A stretch of DNA of 64,000 bases from UBA5009 sp038043185 (GCA_038043185.1 JBBTCO010000019.1:1-64000); one strand, 5' to 3'. Counted from the first letter of the stretch, positions 43,624 to 53,248 are shown. The notes: generated by a model from the letters alone, not told the origin. Translations and numbers: made by a program.

Positions 43624-44649
43624 TTGACGTTCGCTATCGAAGCTTTGATAAAAAATGAACTGACTCTTCGACGTTATCGAAGATTTAAAAAAGATAAAAT
43701 TGCGGTATTTTCTTGTTTGGTGTTATCTCTTTTTTTCTTTTTAAGCTTAACAGCGGAATTTTGGTCAAATAGCAAGCCCCACTTCATGAAATACCAAGGA
43801 GTTTATTATGCTCCTTTATTTTTTAATTATCACCCTAGCCTATTTGGACGCGCGGATATTATGGTCATGGACTATCGGGATCTGGAATTCAAAGCTGAGG
43901 ATTGGGCGATGTGGCCTTTGATTCAATGGGATCCTTATGAAAGCAATAAGTCACTGGAAAATTATCCGGCACCGCCTTCGCGAGTGAACTGGCTCGGCAC
44001 CGATGATCGCGGACGTGATGTTCTATCTCGTCTACTTTTTGGACTGCGTTTCACTTTGGCTTACGCCATTGGCAGTTGGGCTTTGACTTATCTTATTGGT
44101 GTGTTGATTGGCTCATTGATGGGATATTTTGGCGGTTGGCTGGATTTAGTTGGCTCGCGTATGATTGAAGTTATTGAAACCATGCCAAGATTAATTATTT
44201 TAATCACGATGATTTCCATTTTTGAACCCAGTTTGCCGATGTTGATTTGTTTCACAGTGATCTTTGATTGGACAATGATCTCGGCTTATATGAGGGGACA
44301 GTTTTTGAGCCTTCGCAATCGAGAGTTTGTTGAAGCTGCAAGAGCTATTGGTGCGGGCCACACCAGAATTATGTTTAAGCATATTTTTCCAAACGCTTTG
44401 ACTCCAATTGTGACTTTCGCGCCATTTACAATTGCTGCCAATGTCAGTTCGCTAGCTGTATTGGACTTCTTAGGCTTGGGCTTGAGGCCGCCGACTCCCA
44501 GTTGGGGTGAGTTATTGATTCAGGCACAGAAGTATTTTACTACGGCGGAATGGTTGGTTTGGGCGCCGTCGGGGGTTTTGTTGATAACCCTGACTCTGCT
44601 TATTAACATTGGCCTTGCGACTCGCGATGCTTTTGATTCTAAAGCATGA
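43624..44649 (+). CDS. peptide ABC transporter permease (DppC/OppC type)
   Basis: About 341 residues: an N-terminal cytoplasmic segment, a first helix, a large periplasmic loop (about 60-115, longer than in E. coli DppC) containing VNWLGTDDRGRDVLSRLLFG, then four helices with the EAA motif EAARAIGAGHTRIMFKHIFPNAL. TTG codons at 43618 and 43624 are both possible; AAGG at 43613-43616 is better spaced for 43624. Third gene of the transporter unit; a large inverted repeat follows 10 bases after the stop. Confidence 0.9.
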   Translation: MTFAIEALIKNELTLRRYRRFKKDKIAVFSCLVLSLFFFLSLTAEFWSNSKPHFMKYQGVYYAPLFFNYHPSLFGRADIMVMDYRDLEFKAEDWAMWPLIQWDPYESNKSLENYPAPPSRVNWLGTDDRGRDVLSRLLFGLRFTLAYAIGSWALTYLIGVLIGSLMGYFGGWLDLVGSRMIEVIETMPRLIILITMISIFEPSLPMLICFTVIFDWTMISAYMRGQFLSLRNREFVEAARAIGAGHTRIMFKHIFPNALTPIVTFAPFTIAANVSSLAVLDFLGLGLRPPTPSWGELLIQAQKYFTTAEWLVWAPSGVLLITLTLLINIGLATRDAFDSKA

Positions 44650-44659
44650 GCGTGCCTAG

Positions 44660-44764
44660 TTTAAATTCCAAAGGCCGGCGTTCTCCTCCCTCGGTCTCCC
44701 TGCGACGCACAGGAAGTGCGCCTCAGTCGCCTCGGTCGTGCGGCCTTGGCCTTTGGAATTTAAA
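44660..44764. repeat. giant inverted repeat, 17-base arms, 71-base core
   Basis: Arms TTTAAATTCCAAAGGCC (44660-44676) and its exact complement (44748-44764). The core contains CGCAC-AGGAA-GTGCG (44706-44720) and long stretches shared with the core at 55598-55665. It lies between the permease stop and the convergent ada gene, where it could act as a bidirectional terminator. Confidence 0.9.
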
Positions 44765-44820
44765 TACGGCTGTGGGAGAACGGGGAATGAATACAAAAAT
44801 GAAAACGGGGACGGGTGAGA

Positions 44821-45864
44821 TTATTTTTGTTGTTCCAGGTCGAGAAGGAATTTTTTGCGGGCGAGGCCACCGCCGTAACCGACCAGTTGGCCGGTTGAGC
44901 CGATGACCCGGTGGCAAGGAATGATGATTTAGATGCGATTTTCGCCGTTGACTTTGGCCACAGCGCGCACAGCCTTGGGGTTTCCGATAGCAATAGCTTG
45001 TTCTTTGTAGGAGCGAGTTTGTCCATAGGAAATAGTTTTGAGTTGATTCCAGACTTTATTTTGGAATTCAGTTCCTGGAGTTGCGAGGGGAAGATTGAAC
45101 TGAGTGCGTTTTTTATCGAAGTATTCTTTCAGCTGTCTTTGCAGTTGTTGGATATGAGAATTTAACGAAGTCACTAGCGGTGCTTGAAATTTTTTTTGTA
45201 AGATTTTGAGTTGGGTTTCCATCATTCTTCGATCGGTAAACTCAAGTAAACAAATTCCTTCTTTAACTGAAGCCGCAATCATGGGGCCGATCGGTGTTAG
45301 AATTTGATAGACATGAATTATATTTTTGTTAGTTACCTGACTGGGATTTGCGCCTGTGAGTTTTTTGAAAGCTTCATTAAATCCACTGAGCGAATCATAG
45401 CCATGATTGAATGCTGTATCGATCACTTTTCCTCCTTCAGTTAAATGGCCAAAAGATTGACCCACTCGTAAGGATCTTAAATAAGCTTGAAATGTCATTT
45501 GATGATTTTTTTTAAACCAACGTCGGACTCGATTGGGATCGATTCCTAAGTTACGAATTTTAAAATCATTCATTCTTACTGTAGGATCTCTGTTCACTTC
45601 ATCCGTAAGTGTTTTCATCCAAATGGGAAAATCCCCTTTTGGAAGTAGAGGTGAGCAAACCTTGCAGGGTCTATAGCCTCTGAGTAAAGCTTCTTTAGCT
45701 GTGGAAAAATAATCTACATTTTCTGGTTTAGGTTTTCGTGCTGTGCAAGAAGGGCGACAAAAAATTCCCGTGGTTTTCACACCAACAAAAAAGATTCCTT
45801 CATAAGATTTGTCCTTATTGAGAAGTGCTTTGTACATGATGTTTTTGGATAAATTTGTTTTCAC
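44821..45864 (-). pseudogene. ada: Ada-type methyltransferase/regulator, interrupted by in-frame TAA
   Basis: One reading frame of 347 codons except a TAA at 44929-44931 (codon 312). N-terminal Ada zinc domain: C36, C40, C67, C70 (FCRPSC...PCKVC), with C36 as the phosphotriester acceptor. AraC-type helix-turn-helix about 85-180. C-terminal O6-alkylguanine methyltransferase domain: AVRAVAKVNGENRI, then the stop, then IIIPCHRVIG with acceptor cysteine C317, GYGGG and LLDLE before a natural stop at 44821. A single base change could produce this TAA. The 311-residue product keeps the DNA-binding and phosphotriester parts but cannot repair O6-methylguanine. GTG start; no clear ribosome site. Confidence 0.85.
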
Positions 45865-45915
45865 CAGAAGAGGTTTAGGCCAAAGTTTTCAGTCTCACAA
45901 CCGAAAACTTGTCAT

Positions 45916-46641
45916 TTAATTATGATAAATGAAATCGTTCATCGAGTTCTGGGCTTGATTTGTCGGTATTGTGAAGACGGCGATTTGATTATAGAACTGT
46001 TCGTAGTGTTTCATGACTTTGGTAGAATATTTTCGGGGAAGAGAATCATTTCCAACAAGTTTTTTCAGTTTTCCGGGACCGACGTTGTAGGCAGAGAGGT
46101 ACTTATCGGCGCGTCCTTCAAAGTGATCACGCAGAAAAGCAATATAAGCAACGCCAATTTTTACATTTTGAATCGGATCGTATAAAGACTTGCGACCTTT
46201 CCATTTGATATTTTCTTTTTTCGAAATCCATTCAGCCGTTTCAGGACGAATTTGCATCAGGCCAATTTCCCCGACAGTTCCCACTGCTGAAGGATTAAAA
46301 TTACTTTCAGTTTGAATAATAGCTAAAATAAATGCGGGATCAAAATCATGCTTTTGCGCCTGCTTGATAAGCATTTGCGCAATTTTTCCAGATTTTTTCA
46401 TATATTTTTTTGGCAAAGAGGATTGAATTTTATTCATCAAATGAACATTCAGATAATTTAGCCCTTCACTTTGTGAGACAATACTTTTTTTATAATATTT
46501 TCCAAGTAATTCCTTAGCATGAAGCACTCGCATTTCTTCATTCACTTCATGAAGCTTTACTTTGGATATTCCTGGAAACGCAAAGTTCTGAAAGCACAGG
46601 ATCATTGGTAATAGTAGCAAACTGTATCGTAACTGATTCAT
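45916..46641 (-). CDS. secreted lytic transglycosylase (Slt/GH23 type)
   Basis: A 241-residue exported enzyme. Signal peptide 1-22. The GH23 catalytic glutamate is E112 in IIQTESNFNPSAVG, followed by GEIGLMQIRPETA and GVAYIAFLRDHF...SAYNVGPG, all standard Slt motifs. It cuts peptidoglycan glycan strands with formation of 1,6-anhydro ends. The open frame extends upstream to 46737, but GAGG lies seven bases before the ATG at 46641 and the signal peptide begins there. A second possible lysozyme-like gene is divergent at 46991. Confidence 0.9.
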   Translation of the reverse strand: MNQLRYSLLLLPMILCFQNFAFPGISKVKLHEVNEEMRVLHAKELLGKYYKKSIVSQSEGLNYLNVHLMNKIQSSLPKKYMKKSGKIAQMLIKQAQKHDFDPAFILAIIQTESNFNPSAVGTVGEIGLMQIRPETAEWISKKENIKWKGRKSLYDPIQNVKIGVAYIAFLRDHFEGRADKYLSAYNVGPGKLKKLVGNDSLPRKYSTKVMKHYEQFYNQIAVFTIPTNQAQNSMNDFIYHN

Positions 46642-46790
46642 TTTAACCTCAAGAATAGTTATTACAAAGGACGTGCCACGAGACAGTTGCATTTTTACAT
46701 GAATTTCCTGGGTATTTTCAGATTGGGATTGTTTCAAAATGAGTCAAGGGACGTATCCAGTAAGCAGGTGTCTAATTTTTGATGTCTATG

Positions 46791-46904
46791 TTGATTTTAA
46801 AGTAGGTTATTCCCTCTCTAAGAGCTCACCATCCATGGTTGCCGGCTCTCGCCCTCCTGGCTCGCCGAGGCTCTTAGAGAGGGAATAACCTACTTTAAAA
46901 TCAA
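46791..46904. repeat. giant inverted repeat, 35-base perfect arms, 44-base core
   Basis: Arms 46791-46825 and 46870-46904 are exact reverse complements. The core has CCAT-CC-ATGG and GCC-CTCCT-GGC hairpins. It fills much of the 349-base gap between the divergent transglycosylase and lysozyme-like genes; the remainder of that gap shows only a GGGAGG ribosome site at 46984. Confidence 0.95.
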
Positions 46905-46990
46905 ATAAGACACTCAAATTTAGAGTGTGGAGGGGGAGGAATACGAGGGAGGCTATTTGCGTTTTTTTTGGGAAGTGCCGATAGGGAGGT

Positions 46991-47755
46991 ATGGGAAGTT
47001 TAGGGTGTTTGTTTTTAATTTTTATTTTTTTGTTTGCTGGGGTCGTGGGGGCAAGAGGGAGACCCGTAGGGGTAGTGAAAACAACTGATCAGGTTAGAGC
47101 TTTGTATTGCTCTGGTGGTAACAAACAGAACTTGGGAGTCTTTGCTGAACAGATCGGTGAGATTCAAAAACATATTCATGATCCAGTTGGCGTGGAAGCT
47201 GCGCTGAATGAAATTCGCGATAGTTTTAGTTTTTTTGATTATCCCGTATATGATGAGGGAAGTCGTGAGCTTGAAAAAATATGTCCTAAATTTTCCGACA
47301 TGGATCGAAAGAATAAAGAAAAATTTTGGATGAATTTTTGGCGGCAATTGGCGCAATTCGAATCCGCTGGCGAGATGACAACGGCGAAGGCCATTCATGG
47401 AGATGCTTGCGGATATTTGCAGCTACATTGTTTGCAAGAAGAGCGGGTAAGTGCTGTAAAAAAACCTAATCAAGAGAAGTGTATAGGAGATGTGCAAAGC
47501 AATAATTTGAGAGCGGGAGTAAATAGTTTTCGCTGTGGGATGGCGATGCTTCAACAACAAGTTGATGTTAGAGGTGAGATTTTCCCCTCTCGTGGAAAAA
47601 ATGCTGTTTATTGGCAACCAATCAAAGAAACAAATAAAATGTACAAAAAAATTTGCAACTATAAAGCCTGTGGAAATACCGCTGCGAAATGCGACGAGCT
47701 TGTTCGTCAGCGGGAAAAAGAACTAGGCGTTAATCACTCGGGCTCTTCCAAATAA
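46991..47755 (+). CDS. secreted protein, possibly lysozyme-like
   Basis: A 254-residue exported protein with signal peptide (1-20) and about nine cysteines. The middle part WRQLAQFESAGEMTTAKAIHGDACGYLQLHC, then NNLRAGVNSFRCGMAML and YWQPI, has the order of a lysozyme-superfamily core: catalytic glutamate (FES, about residue 124), a G-x-LQ strand and a NL..G helix. This is a weak pattern match and the activity is inference. GGGAGGT precedes the ATG. The 3' end overlaps the convergent speA by 22 bases. Its neighbour is an Slt transglycosylase. Confidence 0.5.
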   Translation: MGSLGCLFLIFIFLFAGVVGARGRPVGVVKTTDQVRALYCSGGNKQNLGVFAEQIGEIQKHIHDPVGVEAALNEIRDSFSFFDYPVYDEGSRELEKICPKFSDMDRKNKEKFWMNFWRQLAQFESAGEMTTAKAIHGDACGYLQLHCLQEERVSAVKKPNQEKCIGDVQSNNLRAGVNSFRCGMAMLQQQVDVRGEIFPSRGKNAVYWQPIKETNKMYKKICNYKACGNTAAKCDELVRQREKELGVNHSGSSK

Positions 47756-49641
47756 GTATAACCTGACAAACCTTCTTCGTAATGTTTGATAAGAAGTTTT
47801 GCTTCTTGTTTAGTGATGGTATTTTTTTGAATTCCATCCTCGGTGGCCATACGAACATTATCCACCATTTCATGGCGGGCGTACTGCACATACGAAAGAA
47901 CTTCAGTCACGGTGTCGCCTGGAACATAATGATCGATGGTGTAGCCGGCATCGCTAATCGAAACGTGCACAGCATCGGTGTCGCCAAAAAGATTATGAAG
48001 ATCTCCCAGAATTTCTTGGTAGGCTCCAGTTAAAAATACACCAAGGTAATATTGTTCGCCTTCGCGGTAATCATGAATTTGTAAAGTATCTTTGAATTTA
48101 CCTGTTCTTGAATCAATAAACTTTTCGATTTTTCCGTCAGAGTCGCAGGTTAAATCAGCCAAAGTTCCTTCGCGAGCAGGTTCTTCGCTTAAACGATGAA
48201 TTGGCATCACCGGGAAAAGTTGTCCCACGGCCCATGAATCGGGAACGCTTTGAAACACCGAAAAGTTACAAAAATAAGTATCACAGAGCTCTTGGCGAAG
48301 TGCAGTTTCAATTTCTTCCACATCCGGAGTCGTTTTTGCGATACTCAACATTTTTGTTGCGATCGCAAAGTACATGCTTTCGCACCAAGCGCGCTGTTCA
48401 AGACTCAAAACACCATAGGTGAATAATTGCAAAGTTTCTTGTTTGGCTTGGGTCAAATCATTGAAGCACTCATTAATATTATCTTTATTAATTTTTTCAT
48501 AAATATACTGAAGATCTTGCATGATATTAGGATCTTTTTTACTCGAAGGTCTTGGGGGTTCCGGTTTGTGCAGATTATTCACACCAAGAATATTGAAAAT
48601 AAGCACAGAGTGATGGGCAACTAAAGCGCGGCCAGATTCAGTGACGATATTGGGATGAGGAATTCCTTTTTCATCACAAAGAGCTTGAAGAGTGGAAACG
48701 ACGTCATTGGCGTACTCTTGCTCGGAATAATTAATTGAGCTATCGCTTTGACCAGTGCCATCATAGTCAACTCCAAGACCACCACCGACATCGATGTATT
48801 TCAGGCTTACGCCCATGGCGTGAAGTTCACAGTAAAAACGGGCCCCTTCTTTCAGAGAAGATTTAATACTTTGAATGGAGGGGACTTGCGAACCGATATG
48901 GAAATGTAAAAGTTCCAAACAATCCAGCATATTTTCTTTTTTCAAAAACTCAATGCCTTCAACAATTTCAACTGTGCTAAGACCAAATTTTGAACGAGCA
49001 CCCGAAGAATCCACCCATTTTCCAGCGCCTTGAGTGGAAAGTTTAGCGCGAAAGCCAATTTTAGGACGAGTATTGAATTTTTTTGCGGCATTGATGATTA
49101 AATTTAATTCTTCTTTTCGATCAACGACGATGATGGTTTTTCTTCCCAACTTTTGGGAAAGGATTGCTGTTTCAATGTATTCGACGTCTTTGAAGCCATT
49201 GCAGACAATCACAGCATCTTCAGAACTCATCAAGGCCAATACCACCAAGAGTTCGGGTTTCGATCCGCATTCTAGTCCGAGTTTTAAATCTTTTCCAAAA
49301 CGGACAAGCTCTTGAACCAGATGTTTTTGTTGATTTACTTTGATTGGATAAACGCCACAGTACTGGCCTTTGTAACCATGTTCAGAAAAAGCTTTCTGAA
49401 AACAATTGTGCAAAAGCTCAACACGAGCTTTGATGATATTTGGAAATCGAATCATGATGGGAACACGAATTCCTCGGTCAAGAAGATCTTGAGTCAATTC
49501 ATAAAGATCAACCGACGCACCTTTGTTGGCACCTTCGGGAGTGATTTGCACATGGCCTTGGGAATTGATGTGAAAAAATCCACTCCCCCAATTATTGATT
49601 CCATAAAGCTCAGCGCTTTTTTCAGGACTCCAATCGGACAT
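47734..49641 (-). CDS. speA: biosynthetic arginine decarboxylase
   Basis: A 635-residue fold-III PLP enzyme. PLP lysine K101 in GVYPIKVNQQ, the HFHIGSQ segment (about residue 245), GGGLGVDYDG and the C-terminal SDGKIEKFIDSR...YLGVFLTGAYQEILGDLHNLFGD are typical of SpeA. It makes agmatine from arginine for putrescine synthesis via SpeB. It is 12 bases downstream of leuS, probably the same transcript. Confidence 0.95.
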   Translation of the reverse strand: MSDWSPEKSAELYGINNWGSGFFHINSQGHVQITPEGANKGASVDLYELTQDLLDRGIRVPIMIRFPNIIKARVELLHNCFQKAFSEHGYKGQYCGVYPIKVNQQKHLVQELVRFGKDLKLGLECGSKPELLVVLALMSSEDAVIVCNGFKDVEYIETAILSQKLGRKTIIVVDRKEELNLIINAAKKFNTRPKIGFRAKLSTQGAGKWVDSSGARSKFGLSTVEIVEGIEFLKKENMLDCLELLHFHIGSQVPSIQSIKSSLKEGARFYCELHAMGVSLKYIDVGGGLGVDYDGTGQSDSSINYSEQEYANDVVSTLQALCDEKGIPHPNIVTESGRALVAHHSVLIFNILGVNNLHKPEPPRPSSKKDPNIMQDLQYIYEKINKDNINECFNDLTQAKQETLQLFTYGVLSLEQRAWCESMYFAIATKMLSIAKTTPDVEEIETALRQELCDTYFCNFSVFQSVPDSWAVGQLFPVMPIHRLSEEPAREGTLADLTCDSDGKIEKFIDSRTGKFKDTLQIHDYREGEQYYLGVFLTGAYQEILGDLHNLFGDTDAVHVSISDAGYTIDHYVPGDTVTEVLSYVQYARHEMVDNVRMATEDGIQKNTITKQEAKLLIKHYEEGLSGYTYLEEPE

Positions 49642-49653
49642 TATCGACCTCCA

Positions 49654-52050
49654 CTAACTTTTCACTATCAGATTCAATATTTTTCCAGCTTTGTAAATTA
49701 CTTTTTCAGGTGTTTTTCCTGCCAGAGCACTTTGGACCGTCGAGAGTTTAAGCGCAGCTTCGATTGCAACCTCTTCCAAAGTATTTAAATCGATCTCAAT
49801 CGTTCCACGCATTTTGCCATTCACTTGCACACCCATATTTACCCGATCGTCAGTGCAAAGCTTGTTATCATAAGTTGGCCATGGGGACAAAGAAACAAAT
49901 CCTTTGTTGCCCATTTTTTCCCAAAGCTCTTCGGCAAGGTGTGGAGCAAAAGGCATCAGCAATTGCGCCAGCGTCTGAAGAGCTTTTTTCGGTCGCAAAT
50001 TCTGGCGGTAAAGTTCATTGACCAAAATCATCATGGCGCTGATGGCGGTATTGAAACTGAGATTTTCAATATCCAAAGTCACTTTCTTGATTGTCTTATG
50101 AAGTAGTTTTTCAATATCTTCGGGCAAGGTTACTAGATCCTGACAGATGAGTTGACCATCTTCATTCATGATCAAACGGATGATGCGATCCAAAAAGCGT
50201 TTGACGCCATCAATGCCTGTTGGCGCCCAGGCTTTGTCCTTATCTAAAGGACCCATAAAACAAATGAACATGCGAAGAGCATCGGCTCCATAATCGGAGT
50301 GAATTTCATCCAAATTGACGACGTTGCCTCTGGATTTCGACATTTTCTCGCCATCAGAACCTAAAATCATTCCTTGATGCGCGAGTTTTTTAAATGGCTC
50401 TTCGTGGCTGACAAGACCCGCATCAAAAAGCACTTTTTGCCAAAAGCGAGCATAGAGCAAATGTCCGACTGTGTGTTCAGGTCCGCCAACATACAGATCC
50501 ACCGGCATCCAATATTTTTGCGCTTCCTGTGAAAAGGGCCCCTTGTCATTTTGAGGGTCGGTGAAACGCAAAAAATACCACGAAGAGCCGGCAGCGCCTG
50601 GCATGGTGTCTGTTTCTCGCACACCTTCGCTGCCGTCCGCAGCTTTGTATTTAACCCAGTCCTTTATTTTCGCTAGTGGAGCTTCACCTTTTTCTGAAGG
50701 TTCATAATCAGCAACTTCAGGCAGCAAAACGGGAAGTTCATTATCTGGCACGCATTTTAAGCCCTTGTCGGGGAATCTGACTACGGGAAATGGTTCGCCC
50801 CAATATCTTTGGCGACTGAAAAGCCAATCGCGCAATTTGTACTGAATTTGTTTTTTCCCCAGATTCTTCTGTTCAAGATGCTGAATCATTTTAGTAATAG
50901 CTTCGTTTTTGGAAAGGCCATTTAGGAAATCGCTGTTGACCAATTTGCCATCACCTTCAAAGGGTAATTCTTCGGTGCTTTCTAAAACTCGCTTTACGGG
51001 CAGCTTGAATTTTTGTGCGAATTCAAAATCGCGTACATCATGTCCAGGAACAGCCATAATAGCGCCGGTGCCGTAGTCCATTAAAACATAGTCGGCAATC
51101 CAAACGGGAATTTTTTCTTTGCTTAGGGGATGAATGGCAAACCCTCCAGTGAACACACCCGTTTTTTCTTCATTAGCTTTGCGATCAATTTCTGATTTTC
51201 GCGAAGTTTGCTCAACATAAGAATTCACCGCGGATTGTTGGTCCGAACTGGTGATTTTTTTCACAAGCGGATTTTCAGGTGCCAGCACCATGAAGCTTAC
51301 GCCATAAAGTGTATCTGGTCGGGTGGTGAAAACCTCGAGCGCTTCAGGGCAATTTTCCAGAGGAAAGCGAACATGGGCACCTTCACTTTTTCCGATCCAA
51401 TTTTTTTGTCCCTCTTTGGTCCGCTCGGGCCAATCCACTTTATCAAGATCTTGCAGAAGGCGTTCGGCATAGGCCGTGATTTTCAACATCCATTGTTTCA
51501 TTGGTAAACGAATGACCGGATGATCGCCGCGCTCACTTTTGCCATCAATGACTTCTTCATTGGCCAAAACAGTTTTCAGAGCTGGGCACCAATTGACCGG
51601 GACCTCTTTTTGGTAAGCGAGCCCTTTTTCAAAAAGTTTGGTAAAAATAAATTGCGTCCACTTGTAGTAGGAGGGTTCGCAAGTGGAAATTTCTCGACTC
51701 CAGTCATAACTAAATCCAAAAGCTTTCAACTGACGACGAAATGTTTCGATGGCTTTTTCAGTGGTCTTTGCCGGGTGAATTCCAGTTTGAATGGCATACT
51801 GCTCGGCAGGAAGACCAAAGGCATCATAGCCCATGGGATGTAAAACGTTGAATCCGGCAGCCCGCTTATACCGGGAAATAATATCCGTTGGAGTATAAGA
51901 GGCGATATGACCAATGTGAAGTCCTACTCCCGAAGGATAGGGGAACATACTGAGAGCATAAAACTTTGGTCGTGTAGAGCTTGGCTCGGCCTTAAAGGCT
52001 TCCTGTTCTTCCCATCGTTTTTGCCACTTGGTTTCCACGTTCTGAGTCAT
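49654..52050 (-). CDS. leuS: leucyl-tRNA synthetase
   Basis: A 798-residue class Ia synthetase. HIGH (45-48) in PYPSGVGLHIGHIASYTPTDII, an editing domain insert (about 220-410) with TTRPDTLYG, YGTGAIMAVPGHD, and KMSKS about residue 565 (GEKMSKSRGNVVN). The anticodon-binding and C-terminal domains follow. It is somewhat shorter than E. coli LeuS (860), mostly in inserts. Essential for translation. Confidence 0.97.
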   Translation of the reverse strand: MTQNVETKWQKRWEEQEAFKAEPSSTRPKFYALSMFPYPSGVGLHIGHIASYTPTDIISRYKRAAGFNVLHPMGYDAFGLPAEQYAIQTGIHPAKTTEKAIETFRRQLKAFGFSYDWSREISTCEPSYYKWTQFIFTKLFEKGLAYQKEVPVNWCPALKTVLANEEVIDGKSERGDHPVIRLPMKQWMLKITAYAERLLQDLDKVDWPERTKEGQKNWIGKSEGAHVRFPLENCPEALEVFTTRPDTLYGVSFMVLAPENPLVKKITSSDQQSAVNSYVEQTSRKSEIDRKANEEKTGVFTGGFAIHPLSKEKIPVWIADYVLMDYGTGAIMAVPGHDVRDFEFAQKFKLPVKRVLESTEELPFEGDGKLVNSDFLNGLSKNEAITKMIQHLEQKNLGKKQIQYKLRDWLFSRQRYWGEPFPVVRFPDKGLKCVPDNELPVLLPEVADYEPSEKGEAPLAKIKDWVKYKAADGSEGVRETDTMPGAAGSSWYFLRFTDPQNDKGPFSQEAQKYWMPVDLYVGGPEHTVGHLLYARFWQKVLFDAGLVSHEEPFKKLAHQGMILGSDGEKMSKSRGNVVNLDEIHSDYGADALRMFICFMGPLDKDKAWAPTGIDGVKRFLDRIIRLIMNEDGQLICQDLVTLPEDIEKLLHKTIKKVTLDIENLSFNTAISAMMILVNELYRQNLRPKKALQTLAQLLMPFAPHLAEELWEKMGNKGFVSLSPWPTYDNKLCTDDRVNMGVQVNGKMRGTIEIDLNTLEEVAIEAALKLSTVQSALAGKTPEKVIYKAGKILNLIVKS

Positions 52051-52189
52051 GCGTACTCCATCTGTCTTAGAATGAGAATTAGATATCTTAGGACAAGGGG
52101 CGGGGCAATAAAAATACCTGGTCCTTTATTAAAATAAACTTAAGGAATCCGCATGTCTGTCGATAAGTTAGTCAGGAAATAACTGATTT

Positions 52190-53248
52190 ATGAGTAATGA
52201 AGAAAAGCGTATATCAACTCGCTCTCGGCGAATTCTAGTCATCGATGAAGATCGAGATAGTCTTGGCATTTTGCTAGAGCCCTTGCGTTGGGAAGGATAC
52301 GATGCCCAAGGGGTGAGTAGTATATCTGAAGCTCTGATTAAAATCCAAGAATGGCAGCCCCTGATTGTTCTGCTTGATTTAAAAGATTTTGAACCGGGAT
52401 TGTTGTCATTAAAAAAAATTAAAGAAAGAATTCCCCATGGATCTTGTTTGGTGCTCTCGGATGATTCCAGCTCCGAAGCCATAATCAAAGGTTTTGATTA
52501 TGGAGCTGATGATTACATCGTAAAACCTTTTGTGCCCTTAGAGCTTTTAGCACGTTTACGCACTCATCTTCGGATACGCGATCTTCACGAACAACTTGTA
52601 GTTGCCAATGAAAAACTTCTCGCGATGGTTGATACTGACGATCTTACGGGTTTGTACAACATGCGCTCCTTATATCAACGGCTGGAATTTGAGATGCAAA
52701 GAGCCCGACGATTTGGACGACAGGTTTGTGTGATCATGCTCGATATGGACAATTTTAAATCGGTAAATGACGGTCATGATCATTTATTTGGAAGTTATGT
52801 CATTTCTGAAGTGGGTCAAATTATTAAAGCGAATACCCGAAATATAGATATCCCGGCTCGGTACGGCGGTGATGAGTTTTTGATTGTGTTAACAGAGGTC
52901 AACTTTGAGGGTTCGAAATATTTTTGTGAAAGACTCAGACGTTCTGTTGAAGCCTATCATTTTAAAAGTGGCAGGGATGAAATCAATTTAACGGTGTCAG
53001 TTGGCTTTTCGATGACCTCAGCGGGTGAAATTATTTCAGCAAGGGAATTGGTTCGTTGTGCTGATCATGCCCTATATGAAGCTAAACGCCGAGGGAAAAA
53101 TCAAGTCGTCTTCTATGATAAAACGATGTCTAACGAAGAAGCTTTGGTGGAAATGACCAGAGCTCGACATTCCGAAAATATTTGGACTGCGCGGACAGAA
53201 ATAGCGATTAAAAAATCTCGACAGAATAAGAAAAAGGCCGTAGGTTAG
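52190..53248 (+). CDS. receiver-GGDEF diguanylate cyclase
   Basis: A 352-residue two-domain response regulator. Receiver about 14-130 with phospho-acceptor D63; the second active-site aspartate pair is DED (19-21). GGDEF domain about 160-320 with the intact GGDEF at 226-230 and the inhibitory I-site RNID five residues upstream. It should synthesise c-di-GMP when phosphorylated and be inhibited by product. The C-terminal 30 residues are basic. AGGAAAT precedes the ATG at 12 bases. Confidence 0.93.
   Translation: MSNEEKRISTRSRRILVIDEDRDSLGILLEPLRWEGYDAQGVSSISEALIKIQEWQPLIVLLDLKDFEPGLLSLKKIKERIPHGSCLVLSDDSSSEAIIKGFDYGADDYIVKPFVPLELLARLRTHLRIRDLHEQLVVANEKLLAMVDTDDLTGLYNMRSLYQRLEFEMQRARRFGRQVCVIMLDMDNFKSVNDGHDHLFGSYVISEVGQIIKANTRNIDIPARYGGDEFLIVLTEVNFEGSKYFCERLRRSVEAYHFKSGRDEINLTVSVGFSMTSAGEIISARELVRCADHALYEAKRRGKNQVVFYDKTMSNEEALVEMTRARHSENIWTARTEIAIKKSRQNKKKAVG

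Noticed and set aside
44646..44906. Plus-strand open frame through the inverted repeat into the end of ada
   Set aside because: Translation of the G+C-rich palindrome gives arginine-rich low-complexity protein; no ribosome site.
38417..46904. Large inverted repeats as CRISPR or IS elements
   Set aside because: No spaced direct repeats, no target duplication and no encoded protein; arms are different at each site.
48427..48624. Plus-strand open frame inside speA
   Set aside because: Fully antisense to conserved SpeA coding sequence.
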